In this document: positions 44,992 through 53,391 of the stretch, in pieces | Position numbering within the stretch: position 1 is the first letter of the stretch | Layout: each line of letters opens with the position of its first letter | Translations under genes and position numbers: made by a program | Notes under the pieces: generated by a model | Database searches by the model: none | What the model was told of the DNA's origin: nothing | What the model saw: the letters and a program-made list of their open reading frames with translations, nothing else | NCBI GenBank assembly: GCA_036263455.1 | Contig: DATAGZ010000021.1 | Span: 74,546 to 138,545 of the forward strand | Reading direction: 5' to 3' | DNA from: DATAGZ01 sp036263455 | Lineage (GTDB): Bacteria > Pseudomonadota > Alphaproteobacteria > Dongiales > Dongiaceae | DNA length: 64,000 bases

Positions 44992-45513
44992 ATGGCGCCC
45001 ACGCGGATATTTATCGTCATGGGCGTCTCGGGCTGCGGCAAATCGACCATTGCCACGCTGCTCGCGCAACGGCTGGGGTGGCAGTTTCAGGAAGGTGATC
45101 ACCTGCACCCCGCCGAGAATATCGCAAAAATGCGCAGTGGCGTTCCGCTCAAGGACAGCGACCGGCTTCCCTGGCTTGCCTTGATCGGGGAAAAGATCGA
45201 CCGCTGGCGCGCGGCAGGCCAGCCTGGCATCATCACCTGTTCCGCGCTCAAGCGCCGCTATAGGGACTTGCTGCGCGCGGGCCGGCCGGAAGTGACGTTC
45301 CTTTACCTGCGCGGCAGCAAGCCCACCATCGCGGCGCGCATGGCCGCCCGCCCCGGCCACTTTTTCCCGGCAAGCCTGCTGGACAGCCAGTTCGCCGCGC
45401 TCGAGGAGCCGCAGTCCGACGAGCCGGCCCTGGCGATCGACATCGATACCGAGCCCGAGCGCTTGATCGAGGATACGCTGACCGCCTTCTCTCTCAATAA
45501 GGTCTCTTCGTGA
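44992..45513 (+). CDS. gntK: Gluconokinase
   Basis: 173 residues. P-loop GVSGCGKST at 11-19, then the substrate motif FQEGDHLHPAENIAKMRSG and TCSALKRRYRDLLR, both diagnostic of gluconate kinase. Makes 6-phosphogluconate from gluconate. It follows the MFS gene after 9 nt and its stop overlaps the GTG start of the aminotransferase gene. Confidence 0.95.
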   Translation: MAPTRIFIVMGVSGCGKSTIATLLAQRLGWQFQEGDHLHPAENIAKMRSGVPLKDSDRLPWLALIGEKIDRWRAAGQPGIITCSALKRRYRDLLRAGRPEVTFLYLRGSKPTIAARMAARPGHFFPASLLDSQFAALEEPQSDEPALAIDIDTEPERLIEDTLTAFSLNKVSS

Positions 45514-46865
45514 CAACCACCCTGACCCTTCAGGCGAGCGATCGCCACCATGTCCATCCCTTCAGCAACCATGAGGAACTCGCCCGGCTTGGCGCGCGGG
45601 TCATTGTCAAGGCCGACGGGACCCACGTCTGGGACAGCGAGGGGCGCAGGCTTCTCGATGCGTTTGCCGGCCTGTGGTGCGTTAATATTGGCTATGGCCG
45701 TTCCCGCGTGGCGGAGGTTGCGCGCGCGCAGATGCTGGAGCTGCCGTACTATAATACCTTCTTCAAGACCACCACGCGGCCCGCCGCGATGCTCGCCGAG
45801 AAGCTTATCGCGCTTACGCCACCGCAGTTCGAGCACGTCTTTTTTGGCCTATCCGGTTCGGACGCCAACGATACGATTGCCCGCATGGTCCGCCATTTCT
45901 GGGCCCTCAAGGACCAACCGGAGCGACAGTTCATCATCAGCCGGTGGAATGCCTATCACGGCTCGACCATGGTCGCGGCCAGCATGGGCGGGATGAGCTA
46001 CATGCATCGCTTGGCTGGCCTACCGTTGCCTGGGTTTGCGCATATTCGCCAGCCATACTGGTTCGGCGAAGGCGGTAAAAGCGACCCCGATAGTTTCGGT
46101 CTCCTTGCCGCGCGCGCGCTCGAGGAAAAGATCCTCGCCCTTGGCGTCGACAAGGTTGCGGCTTTCATCGCGGAGCCCATCCAGGGCGCGGGCGGCGTAA
46201 TCATACCGCCGCGCACCTATTGGCCGGAGATTCAGCGCATCTGCGCGAAATACGATATTCTCCTGATTATCGACGAGGTAATCTGCGGTTTCGGCAGAAC
46301 TGGACATTGGTTCGCCTCCGAGCATTTCGCCATAGAGCAGGCGGATTTCATGACGCTCGCTAAAGGCCTGACCTCGGGCTATCTGCCGCTCTCGGCGGTG
46401 GTGATGTCGCGCCGTGTTGCCGGTATACTCAATCGCGCGGGCGATTTTAACCACGGCTATACCTATTCGGGCCATCCGGTGTCCTGCGCGGTGGCGCTGG
46501 AAAATATCGCAATCATCGAGGAAGAAAGCCTGGTGGAGAAAGTGCGGACGGAAACCGGCCCCTATCTTGCGCGGCGGCTCCAGGAACTCAGCGATCACCC
46601 GCTGGTGGGCGAGGTTCGCAATATTGGCCTGATGGGTGCGATCGAGCTGGTCCGCGACAAACGCTCCCGGGCCCGGTTCGAGCCGGCAGGTCGCGCGGGA
46701 ACGCTGTGCCGCGATCATTGCTTCGAGATTGGCCTGATTATGCGGGCGACAGGCGATACCATGCTTATTTCGCCGCCCCTGACCTGGACGATGGAAGATG
46801 TGGACGAATTCATGGTTCTGGCCCGCCGCGCACTGGATCTGACCGAAGCCGACCTGCTTCCGTAA
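45510..46865 (+). CDS. Class III aminotransferase (putrescine/omega-amino acid type)
   Basis: 451 residues from a GTG that overlaps the gntK stop (GTGA). The class III fold motifs are LLDAFAGLWCVNIGYGR, the NDTIARM helix, IAEPIQGAGGVIIPP, the DEVICGFGRTG segment and the PLP lysine K285 in FMTLAKGLTSGYLPLS. The closest types are putrescine-pyruvate and beta-alanine-pyruvate transaminases (SpuC-like). With the PuuA-like gene it could handle polyamines or omega-amino acids. The substrate is not fixed by sequence alone. Confidence 0.9.
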   Translation: MTTTLTLQASDRHHVHPFSNHEELARLGARVIVKADGTHVWDSEGRRLLDAFAGLWCVNIGYGRSRVAEVARAQMLELPYYNTFFKTTTRPAAMLAEKLIALTPPQFEHVFFGLSGSDANDTIARMVRHFWALKDQPERQFIISRWNAYHGSTMVAASMGGMSYMHRLAGLPLPGFAHIRQPYWFGEGGKSDPDSFGLLAARALEEKILALGVDKVAAFIAEPIQGAGGVIIPPRTYWPEIQRICAKYDILLIIDEVICGFGRTGHWFASEHFAIEQADFMTLAKGLTSGYLPLSAVVMSRRVAGILNRAGDFNHGYTYSGHPVSCAVALENIAIIEEESLVEKVRTETGPYLARRLQELSDHPLVGEVRNIGLMGAIELVRDKRSRARFEPAGRAGTLCRDHCFEIGLIMRATGDTMLISPPLTWTMEDVDEFMVLARRALDLTEADLLP

Positions 46866-46874
46866 GATCCAAGC

Positions 46875-48554
46875 GTGTCCGCGATACCCGAACAATCCGT
46901 ACTCATCGTTCCGCGTCGGACATCCCTCGTGGCGGAAGGGCAGGGTATTTCCGCTCCGAAAGCGGTCATCCCCTGCCTGACGTCGCTGCGGTTCTTCGCC
47001 GCGGCCTTGATCGTCATCAACCATTCGCGGCAATTGCTGCCCCACGGGCATATTTCCAAAGCCTTCGTGCTGACACAGGGCGTGTCCTTTTTTTTCGTCC
47101 TTTCCGGCTTCATTCTTTCCTATACCTATCCACGTCTCGCGGGCGGCGGCGAGACCATGGAATTCTTCCGCGCGCGGTTTGCACGGCTATGGCCCTGTCA
47201 CGCCGCCACCGCCATGCTTGCCCTGGCGCTTGGCGGCTGGGCGATTTTCGCGCAGTTCTCCTGGCAGAAGGCGACGGCGATCCTCGCGGCCAATCTCCTG
47301 ATGCTGCATGGGCTCATCCCTCTCCCGGATTTCTATTTTTCCCTCAATTCGGTTTCCTGGACTATTTCCACGGAATTTTTTTTCTATCTTATGTTTCCGA
47401 TCCTGCTTGTCGCCGCACAGAGGAGCATCGCCGTTCCTCTTGCGGTCTCCGCGCTGATCGCCGCGCTGGGGGTCGGATTGTACGCGTACGGCGCTCCGCG
47501 CGGCCTTACGACGCTTTCGGTCGACGAGGCAATTTATTTCAATCCGCTTGTGCGTCTCTTCGAATTCGTTCTCGGCATGGCGGCCTGCAGCCTGTTTTGG
47601 CGCCTGCGGGGCGTGGTTTTCTGGAAGCCTCACTTTGGGACGGCGCTGGAAGCGGCCGTACTCGTGCTGGTGCTATTCGTGATGGTGGGCACGCGCTGGA
47701 TAAGGACCTGGTCGGGCCTTCATATAGAAGCCGTCATTTACTACATCCAGGGCAGCGGCGCGGGACCGGTTTTCGCCCTGATGATGGCGATCTTTGCCCT
47801 GCAGAGGGGATGGATATCCGCGCTGCTCGGTTCGCCCGCCCTCGTCGCCCTCGGGAGTATCAGCTATGCTCTCTATCTCACCCACCCCTTTATCGTTCGA
47901 TGTTTCTCCGACAATTCGGGAACAGGGTGGTTTAATACAGATCCCGCCTGGCTCGCTTATCTGGTGCTCTGGACCGGCTGCGCGGCCATCGCCTCCATTC
48001 TGTATGTTTTTCTGGAGCGGCCGGCGCAGGCGCTGCTGCGGGGTCGCACCGACCGGCTGTTCTCGCTTTTGCATTCTAGCGCGCCGGCGCGCATTATGGT
48101 GACCGTCCTGCCGCTTGCATTCCTGGCTCTGTCGGCGCTGCTGTGGCGCGTGGGGACGCCAGCCGCCCTGCCTTTGCATATATCCCATATCTCCTTTGGC
48201 GAAGGCGGGTTCGTACGCGGAATCCTGGACTATCCTTCGCCGATTGACGTCGCGCCGGGCACCGGTGGCGCGCCGACGACTTTTCTCTTCGATTGCGAGA
48301 CGTCCTGCTCTTCTATCGCGGTCTCGGCCGCGCTCGCCCCGCGCTCCGGCCCAGCCAGCGGCGGGATTATCCTTTCCATCGAACGCGAGAATGGCAGTAT
48401 GCTCTTCAGTCGGAAGATCGACGAGACCCACCCCCTCGAGGAAATGCCGCTGGGCTCCCTCGCGGATCGTAAGCTGGTTTTTCGCGTGGCGGGAGAGGGA
48501 AGCGGTCGGGGGGTCTCGCTGATCATGCGCATGTCGCGGAAGCCTTCGTCGTGA
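46875..48554 (+). CDS. OafA/YrhL-type membrane acyltransferase
   Basis: 559 residues from a GTG start. About ten membrane helices of the acyltransferase-3 domain: the opening CLTSLRFFAAALIVINHSRQ, where the H of NHSRQ is the expected catalytic His, the RFARLWPCH segment, and ISTEFFFYLMFP. A C-terminal periplasmic part of about 110 residues follows the last helix. Such proteins acetylate or acylate LPS O-antigen, peptidoglycan or exported sugars; the substrate is unknown. It lies 9 nt after the aminotransferase gene, perhaps by chance. Confidence 0.9.
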   Translation: MSAIPEQSVLIVPRRTSLVAEGQGISAPKAVIPCLTSLRFFAAALIVINHSRQLLPHGHISKAFVLTQGVSFFFVLSGFILSYTYPRLAGGGETMEFFRARFARLWPCHAATAMLALALGGWAIFAQFSWQKATAILAANLLMLHGLIPLPDFYFSLNSVSWTISTEFFFYLMFPILLVAAQRSIAVPLAVSALIAALGVGLYAYGAPRGLTTLSVDEAIYFNPLVRLFEFVLGMAACSLFWRLRGVVFWKPHFGTALEAAVLVLVLFVMVGTRWIRTWSGLHIEAVIYYIQGSGAGPVFALMMAIFALQRGWISALLGSPALVALGSISYALYLTHPFIVRCFSDNSGTGWFNTDPAWLAYLVLWTGCAAIASILYVFLERPAQALLRGRTDRLFSLLHSSAPARIMVTVLPLAFLALSALLWRVGTPAALPLHISHISFGEGGFVRGILDYPSPIDVAPGTGGAPTTFLFDCETSCSSIAVSAALAPRSGPASGGIILSIERENGSMLFSRKIDETHPLEEMPLGSLADRKLVFRVAGEGSGRGVSLIMRMSRKPSS

Positions 48555-48600
48555 AGGCGTGCCGCAGATGCGGTAAGAACAAGCAAAAGGAGTGAGGAAC

Positions 48601-49062
48601 ATGCCCAAGACGATGAAGCGAAAAAAAGTCACCCCCATGCCCAAGGGCTATCCTGGAATCATCCCCTACTTGGTGGTGGAGAATGCCAAGGCGGCCGTGG
48701 CCTTTTACAAGAAGGCTTTCGGTGCCAAGATGCGCGGCAAGGCGATGACCATGGGCGATAAGATCGGCCATGCCGAGATGGAGATCGACGGGAAGCTGTT
48801 CATGCTCGCCGACACTTTTCCCGAGCGCGGCGTCGATGCACGCGCCGCTTCGCTCTTCATGTATGTGCCAAACGTGGACGCCTTCTATAAGAAGGCGGCC
48901 AAGAGCGGCGCCACCTCTCGCGAGGAACCGACCGACAAGTTCTACGGTGACCGCACCTGCCGGCTTGTCGATCCCTTCGGCATCGAATGGACGTTCGGCA
49001 CCCATGTCGAAGACGTCTCGCCCGAGGAGATGCGCAAGCGCATGAAAAACATGCGGGGGTGA
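48601..49062 (+). CDS. VOC-family protein (PhnB/YdjE-like glyoxalase fold)
   Basis: 153 residues from MPKTMKRKK, where AAGGAG stands 9 nt upstream. One VOC repeat pair: YLVVENAKAAVAFYKKAFG, HAEMEIDGKLFMLAD, and at the end FYGDRTCRLVDPFGIEWTFG. The last motif usually has H for the I seen here (FGHEW). The reaction is unknown; relatives include PhnB and antibiotic-resistance proteins. Confidence 0.85.
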   Translation: MPKTMKRKKVTPMPKGYPGIIPYLVVENAKAAVAFYKKAFGAKMRGKAMTMGDKIGHAEMEIDGKLFMLADTFPERGVDARAASLFMYVPNVDAFYKKAAKSGATSREEPTDKFYGDRTCRLVDPFGIEWTFGTHVEDVSPEEMRKRMKNMRG

Positions 49063-49134
49063 TCGGCGCGGCCTGCCGCGGTTAGCGGCGAAAGGCAGCA
49101 ATGGGTTCATCTGCAAAGGTGCGTGGGACGCTGA

Positions 49135-49569
49135 TCAGGGTGCGTAAGGGCGAGTCCCGATAGTCAGGCGAAAGCCGTGTTTGCCGCTTTCGTTTCCACC
49201 TACAGCTGTCCCGGTCGCCTTGAGCGGAAATTGCAGGGGTTCCGTGGTGACCCAATTGATGCGCAGGGTAAAGCCGTCGGGGAGCGTGCAGCGCGCTCGT
49301 CCACCCACGCTCGCCCATTCTTCTATTTCGATTTTGCAGACATCCTGGTTCCCTGCGCGGAAGCGCGTGTCGAAAACGAATTCGAGGAGCGGCGCCGGAT
49401 CACGGCAGACCACATATCCATTAGCGAAGGGGCGCTGATCGAGTTTAAGCACACCCACACATTCTTTTGGCGGAAACCATGTCTGCCCATGAGTAGGCGA
49501 TGCGGCGGTGATCACAGTGAGAAAAATCGCGCCGAGAAAGAGCGCCGCTATGCCGAAAGACCGATGCAT
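49135..49569 (-). CDS. Secreted protein of unknown function
   Basis: 144 residues with a signal peptide to about A27 (GAIFLTVITAASPTHG). The mature part has four cysteines (near 37, 55, 78 and 94) in a beta-rich sequence, suggesting disulfide bonds in the periplasm. No family recognised. It stands alone, with the tRNA-Val gene upstream on the same strand. Confidence 0.6.
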   Translation of the reverse strand: MHRSFGIAALFLGAIFLTVITAASPTHGQTWFPPKECVGVLKLDQRPFANGYVVCRDPAPLLEFVFDTRFRAGNQDVCKIEIEEWASVGGRARCTLPDGFTLRINWVTTEPLQFPLKATGTAVGGNESGKHGFRLTIGTRPYAP

Positions 49570-49628
49570 GTCAGATTCCTATAGCAGAAGAATCGATCTC
49601 AACGCAGATTTAAAGGGCGCTGTCGGGA

Positions 49629-49703
49629 TGGTGGGCACGACAGGGATTGAACCTGTGACCCCTACCATGTCAAGGTAGTGCTCTCCCGCTGAGCTACGTG
49701 CCC
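49629..49703 (-). tRNA. tRNA-Val (GAC)
   Basis: 75-nt cloverleaf including encoded CCA. Acceptor stem GGGCACG/CGTGCCC, D-arm GCTC-AGCGGGA-GAGC, anticodon stem CTACC/GGTAG with loop TTGACAT, so anticodon GAC (Val), T-arm ACAGG-TTCAATC-CCTGT. All stems pair fully. Confidence 0.97.
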
Positions 49704-49719
49704 CTCCCGTGGGAAACCG

Positions 49720-49748
49720 CAGATACCATTCCCGTTCCCGCTTGGCAA
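49720..49748 (-). promoter_or_regulatory. Promoter of tRNA-Val
   Basis: On the minus strand TTGCCA (49748-49743), a 17-nt spacer, TATCTG (49725-49720). The expected start point is about 10 nt before the tRNA 5' end. A vegetative sigma-70 type site. Confidence 0.6.
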
Positions 49749-49786
49749 GTCTTTGCTCGAGGGGAATTTCTTGTTAGGAATAAGGA

Positions 49787-50665
49787 ATGACGCCCTCCCT
49801 CGCGGAGTTGAGCCCGCAGATTGCCTTTCCCCAGCATCCCTATCTGTTGATGGGCGCGGACATGCCCGCACCGGTCATTCTGACGCTGGGACATAGCGGG
49901 CGCTTTTATCCCCCCCGATTTCTGGCGCAGTCCCGTCTCTCGCTCGCGCATCTGCGCCTTTCGGAGGACGCCTATCTCGATAAGCTGTGCGTCCCCGCCG
50001 CGCCGCCGCCCACCCTGGTTGCGCAGGTGGCGCGGCTCTATGTGGATGTGAACCGCCATCCCGGCGAGCTCGACCCGCGCTTGATCGAAGGCCCCCTCCC
50101 GGATTACGCGCTGGCGCAGTCCCAGCGCGTCCATGCCGGCCTGGGGGTGGTGCCGCGTACCGCGAGCGGTGGCGAGGACATCTATGCCGAGACCCTCTCC
50201 GTTGCCGATATCGAAGCTCGCCTTGACCGCTATCATAGGCCTTTTCATGAGGCGTTGGCCGGACTGATCAAGGATGCACGGCATCGCTGGGGAGCGGCTC
50301 TGATACTCGATTTCCACTCGATGCCCTCTAGTCTCGGCAATGGGACAGGAAGCGACGTTGTGCTGGGCGACTGCCACGGTCAGTCCTGCAGCGCCACCCT
50401 GATCGAATGCTGTGAACGGTACTTCCACAAGATGGGCGCGGTTGTACGCCGCAATGATCCCTATGCCGGAGGGTTCATCACCCACCATTACGGTCATCCC
50501 GACCAAGGCGTGCATGCCCTTCAGATCGAGATCAATCGCGGCCTTTATATGAATGAAGCGACGCTGCGCCCGGAGCGCGGGTTTGCCGCCTTACAGGAAA
50601 GGTTGCAGCACCTCTCGGTCTATATCTCCCAAAAATGGCAGGACCTCCTCCAGCGAGAAAGTTAA
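49787..50665 (+). CDS. N-formylglutamate amidohydrolase
   Basis: 292 residues of the HutG/FGase family: the metal-binding start VILTLGHSGRFYPP, a DAYLDKLC helix, and the conserved LILDFHSMPSSLG segment, then QIEINRGLYMNE near the end. Hydrolyses N-formylglutamate to formate and glutamate, the last step of one histidine pathway. No other histidine-degradation genes are nearby, so it may act on other N-acyl amino acids. Confidence 0.9.
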   Translation: MTPSLAELSPQIAFPQHPYLLMGADMPAPVILTLGHSGRFYPPRFLAQSRLSLAHLRLSEDAYLDKLCVPAAPPPTLVAQVARLYVDVNRHPGELDPRLIEGPLPDYALAQSQRVHAGLGVVPRTASGGEDIYAETLSVADIEARLDRYHRPFHEALAGLIKDARHRWGAALILDFHSMPSSLGNGTGSDVVLGDCHGQSCSATLIECCERYFHKMGAVVRRNDPYAGGFITHHYGHPDQGVHALQIEINRGLYMNEATLRPERGFAALQERLQHLSVYISQKWQDLLQRES

Positions 50666-50702
50666 GCTGTGCCGTTAACCATTTCTTAAGGAATAGACCA
50701 TA

Positions 50703-50803
50703 AAAAATGGGCTGCGCTGGAAGGCGCAGCCCAAGTTCTGGGAGGAAACGCCCTAAAAAAGGGCGGTGCGACAAGTTTCGTCAGGGGAGATGAAGTTGTC
50801 GCA
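50703..50803 (-). ncRNA. Predicted small RNA with CCUCCC motif
   Basis: On the minus strand: a promoter (50838-50810), then a 5' hairpin that pairs TGCGACAA (50803-50796 with 50774-50767) plus an inner six pairs; a small hairpin CGCCC...GGGCG (50765-50749); a single-stranded TTTCCTCCC (CCTCCC at 50745-50740), complementary to Shine-Dalgarno sequences; and a perfect 9-bp GC terminator hairpin (50732-50709) followed by ATTTTTTA. About 100 nt. Several alphaproteobacterial trans-acting sRNA families have such CCUCC loops that block ribosome sites. The hairpins lie head-on between N-formylglutamate amidohydrolase and the MFS gene. Prediction only; no open reading frame fits. Confidence 0.6.
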
Positions 50804-50809
50804 TTGCAA

Positions 50810-50838
50810 AAAATAATGCTGCGATTGCGAGAAGTCAA
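50810..50838 (-). promoter_or_regulatory. Promoter of the predicted small RNA
   Basis: Minus strand TTGACT (50838-50833), 17-nt spacer, TATTTT (50815-50810). The expected start point about 7 nt on falls at the first base of the 5' hairpin. Confidence 0.5.
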
Positions 50839-50917
50839 GAGAATATAACGCCTTGGCCGCTTTTCTTGGCGTCTGTTGCATTTATGTCACTACGCTTCTC
50901 GCTCAATTCGTCTTCGC

Positions 50918-52321
50918 TCAATTCCCTTGGGGAGCTGGCCTAGACAACAAAGCCATAAACCTGACAGATAACAGGACCGCGAGAATTGCCGCGGCCATGC
51001 CCAGGCCTAATACCCAATGCGTGGCTCGCGCCACATCCAGGGGTGTCAACTGGTCGGTCAGGCCAGAGGCATTGGCGACGATTCCGGCCAGGGCCGAGCC
51101 GAAGGCGATGCCCAAATTGCGGATCGTCGGCATGGAAGAGGCCGTAAGGCCAATCTCCGCCTGGGGAGTCGCGCGCATTACCTCCTCAGTCAGGTGCAGA
51201 TTGGAACAGCCGAGCCCGAAACCGACCAGGCCGGAGAGGAACGGCAAAAATTCCCATGGAATATGGATGGCGCCAATGGTGAGGCATAAAGACCCCAGCA
51301 CACAAAGACTAAGCCCAATCGGAATGAGCCGGCGCGCCAAAGTGCCGTGAATGCCCGAAGTACCCACCGAGGCCAGCGTCCAGAACAGAGCGAGGGTCGC
51401 CGCGACATAGCCCGAAATCAGGGCGCTTTGGCCGTATACCTTTTGCATGGCGAGCGGCAGGAATATCCCAATCACCGTATGAATGATCGAAGAGAGGAAC
51501 ATAACGCCGTAGGCCGCGCCCCGCATCGTCGCCAGCGAGAAAGCGCCGGCGGGAAAGAGGCGGCGTGTCGCGCGATCGTCGAGACGCATCATCGCGACCA
51601 GGCAGAAGATCGCAGATCCCACGAGGAATGCGCGCAGCAGCACCGGATTGTCCTGGTCGGCCGAGCCGAGCAGAAGCACGCCGAAGCTGAGAAAACCGAG
51701 CCTGACCCAGGGAACCTCGACAATATTCTGACTGCGATTTTCCTGTGGCAACAAGCGAAAAGCGAGTAGGAGCATCACGCCCAGGATCGGAACATTGATC
51801 CAGAACGCGCCGCGCCAGGAAAGCGTGTCGGCAAAAAACCCGCCGATGGCAGGACCGAGCAGAGCGGCGAGCCCCCAGCTGGCGGATATCGAGGCCAATA
51901 CGCGCTTCTTCAGATATTCGGGGAAATATTCGCCAATGAGTCCGATCGAGAGAGCAATAATAACGCCGCCGCCGAAACCTTGCACGAAACGCATCACCAG
52001 CAATACCGCCATGATCGGCGCCACCGCGCATCCGACCGAGCCTGTCAGGAAGGCCAGCGTGCCGATGACATAGCACCGCCGCAACCCGAGAAAATGCCGG
52101 AAAAACCCGACGCTCGTCGCCCCGACGATGGAGGACACCATATAAAGCATGGTCGACCAAGTGTAATAATGGGCGCCGCCAATATCGCGGACCATGCTCG
52201 GAAGAATCGTGGTCAAGATCAAGACGTCGATGGCGTGGATGACAATGCCTAGATTGAGGAGAATGGTAAGCCAGCCATATTCTCCGGCCAAGACGTCGCT
52301 CCAGCGTGCTTTTTGTTCCAT
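50918..52321 (-). CDS. MFS multidrug-type exporter (DHA2-like)
   Basis: 467 residues with about 14 membrane helices. The first helix region (AIDVLILTTILPSMVRDIGG) and motif C region (ASWGLAALLGPAIGGFFAD, then WRGAFWINVPI) are typical of the EmrB/QacA-type drug:H+ antiporters. The substrate is unknown. It stands alone, divergent from the cupin-ruvX pair. Confidence 0.88.
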   Translation of the reverse strand: MEQKARWSDVLAGEYGWLTILLNLGIVIHAIDVLILTTILPSMVRDIGGAHYYTWSTMLYMVSSIVGATSVGFFRHFLGLRRCYVIGTLAFLTGSVGCAVAPIMAVLLVMRFVQGFGGGVIIALSIGLIGEYFPEYLKKRVLASISASWGLAALLGPAIGGFFADTLSWRGAFWINVPILGVMLLLAFRLLPQENRSQNIVEVPWVRLGFLSFGVLLLGSADQDNPVLLRAFLVGSAIFCLVAMMRLDDRATRRLFPAGAFSLATMRGAAYGVMFLSSIIHTVIGIFLPLAMQKVYGQSALISGYVAATLALFWTLASVGTSGIHGTLARRLIPIGLSLCVLGSLCLTIGAIHIPWEFLPFLSGLVGFGLGCSNLHLTEEVMRATPQAEIGLTASSMPTIRNLGIAFGSALAGIVANASGLTDQLTPLDVARATHWVLGLGMAAAILAVLLSVRFMALLSRPAPQGN

Positions 52322-52380
52322 GAGTTTTCCCGTTTAGGGCAGGCATGCTACAGAGGAGGCGAAAGAAAGGCCAGGGGAAG

Positions 52381-52731
52381 ATGAATCTTATCCGTATCGA
52401 TCCGTCGAGTGCCATCGGCGCGCTGGAGATGCCGCGCATAATAGTGGAAGGGACGCCGCGCACCGGCGCTGCCAACGCCTATTCGGATCCCAGCGGCCAG
52501 TTCCATTGCGGAATCTGGCAATCGAGTCCCGGCAAATGGAAGATCACTTATATCGAACACGAATTCTGCGTGATCCTGTCGGGCCGCGCCGTGCTCACCA
52601 ACGAGGCCGGCGCCCGGATCGAGGTCGCGGCGGGCGACGCCTTTGTCATTCCCGCAGGGTTCAAGGGCACGTGGGAAACCCTGAGCGACATCCGCAAATA
52701 TTACGCGATCTTCGAGCAGAGCGGCACGTGA
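52381..52731 (+). CDS. Cupin-domain protein (cupin_3/DUF861)
   Basis: 116 residues from the ATG at 52381, preceded by AGGGGA; an upstream ATG lacks a site. A single small beta-barrel with CVILSGRAVLTNEAG and AGDAFVIPAGFKGTWETL, the DUF861 pattern seen in ureidoglycolate-type and (S)-ureidoglycine enzymes and in many sugar-binding proteins. No metal-binding His cluster is obvious. Its stop overlaps the GTG start of ruvX (GTGA). Confidence 0.85.
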   Translation: MNLIRIDPSSAIGALEMPRIIVEGTPRTGAANAYSDPSGQFHCGIWQSSPGKWKITYIEHEFCVILSGRAVLTNEAGARIEVAAGDAFVIPAGFKGTWETLSDIRKYYAIFEQSGT

Positions 52732-53192
52732 TTTTCAACGTGGCTGCGGCGTTTCGCGCGGCGTTACCCGGCCGGGGACGATTGTTGGGTCTTGATCTCG
52801 GCGAAAAGACTATCGGTATCGCGATCAGCGACCCGGCCTGGCAGGTCGCCTCGCCACTATCCACCATCCGGCGCAGCAAATGGAGCAAGGATAGCGCGCA
52901 ATTGACAAGCCTGGTCAGCGAGCGTGCCATCGCGGGCTTCGTGCTGGGCTGGCCGCGCAATATGGATGGCAGCGAGGGGCCGCGCTGCCAGTCGGTGCGC
53001 CAGTTCGCCCAGAACTGGGAAAAACTGCATCCATTTCCGATATTGCTGTGGGACGAGCGGCTCTCCACCCGCGCTATCGAGCGGGCGATGATCGAGGCCG
53101 ATATGCGGCGTGCCCACCGCGCCCGGGTCATCGACCAGGCGGCCGCGTCCTATATCCTCCAGGGCGCGCTCGACGCGCTCGTGCGCCCGTAA
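52728..53192 (+). CDS. ruvX: Holliday-junction resolvase-like RuvX (YqgF)
   Basis: 154 residues from GTG at 52728, coupled to the cupin gene. Longer reading is open but lies inside that gene. The RNase H-like fold motif is LLGLDLGEKTIGIAISDP with catalytic D23, then GFVLGWPRNMDGSEGPR, WDERLSTRAIERAM and the final acidic residue in RVIDQAAASYILQ. Needed for 16S rRNA 5' end processing; the recombination role is less certain. Confidence 0.93.
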   Translation: MIFNVAAAFRAALPGRGRLLGLDLGEKTIGIAISDPAWQVASPLSTIRRSKWSKDSAQLTSLVSERAIAGFVLGWPRNMDGSEGPRCQSVRQFAQNWEKLHPFPILLWDERLSTRAIERAMIEADMRRAHRARVIDQAAASYILQGALDALVRP

Positions 53193-53254
53193 GCGTGCTC
53201 GAATGAAAACGCCGTGCCCTATATATTCATATTCATCGTGGGTTATTGAAGAAT

Positions 53255-53330
<76 letters not shown>

Positions 53331-53341
53331 TGGTTGGCTAC

Positions 53342-53370
53342 CACCTAAAGAATTGGGCCATGAAATTCAA
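53342..53370 (-). promoter_or_regulatory. Promoter of tRNA-Ala
   Basis: Minus strand TTGAAT (53370-53365), 17-nt spacer, TAGGTG (53347-53342), about 12 nt before the tRNA 5' end. The -10 part is a weak match. Confidence 0.4.
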
Positions 53371-53391
53371 GAAAAAAGTCTCACCCTGCGG

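Noticed and set aside
50709..50732. Hairpin as terminator of the N-formylglutamate amidohydrolase gene on the plus strand
   Set aside because: The T-run follows the stem on the minus strand only; on the plus strand the hairpin is preceded by A and followed by mixed bases.
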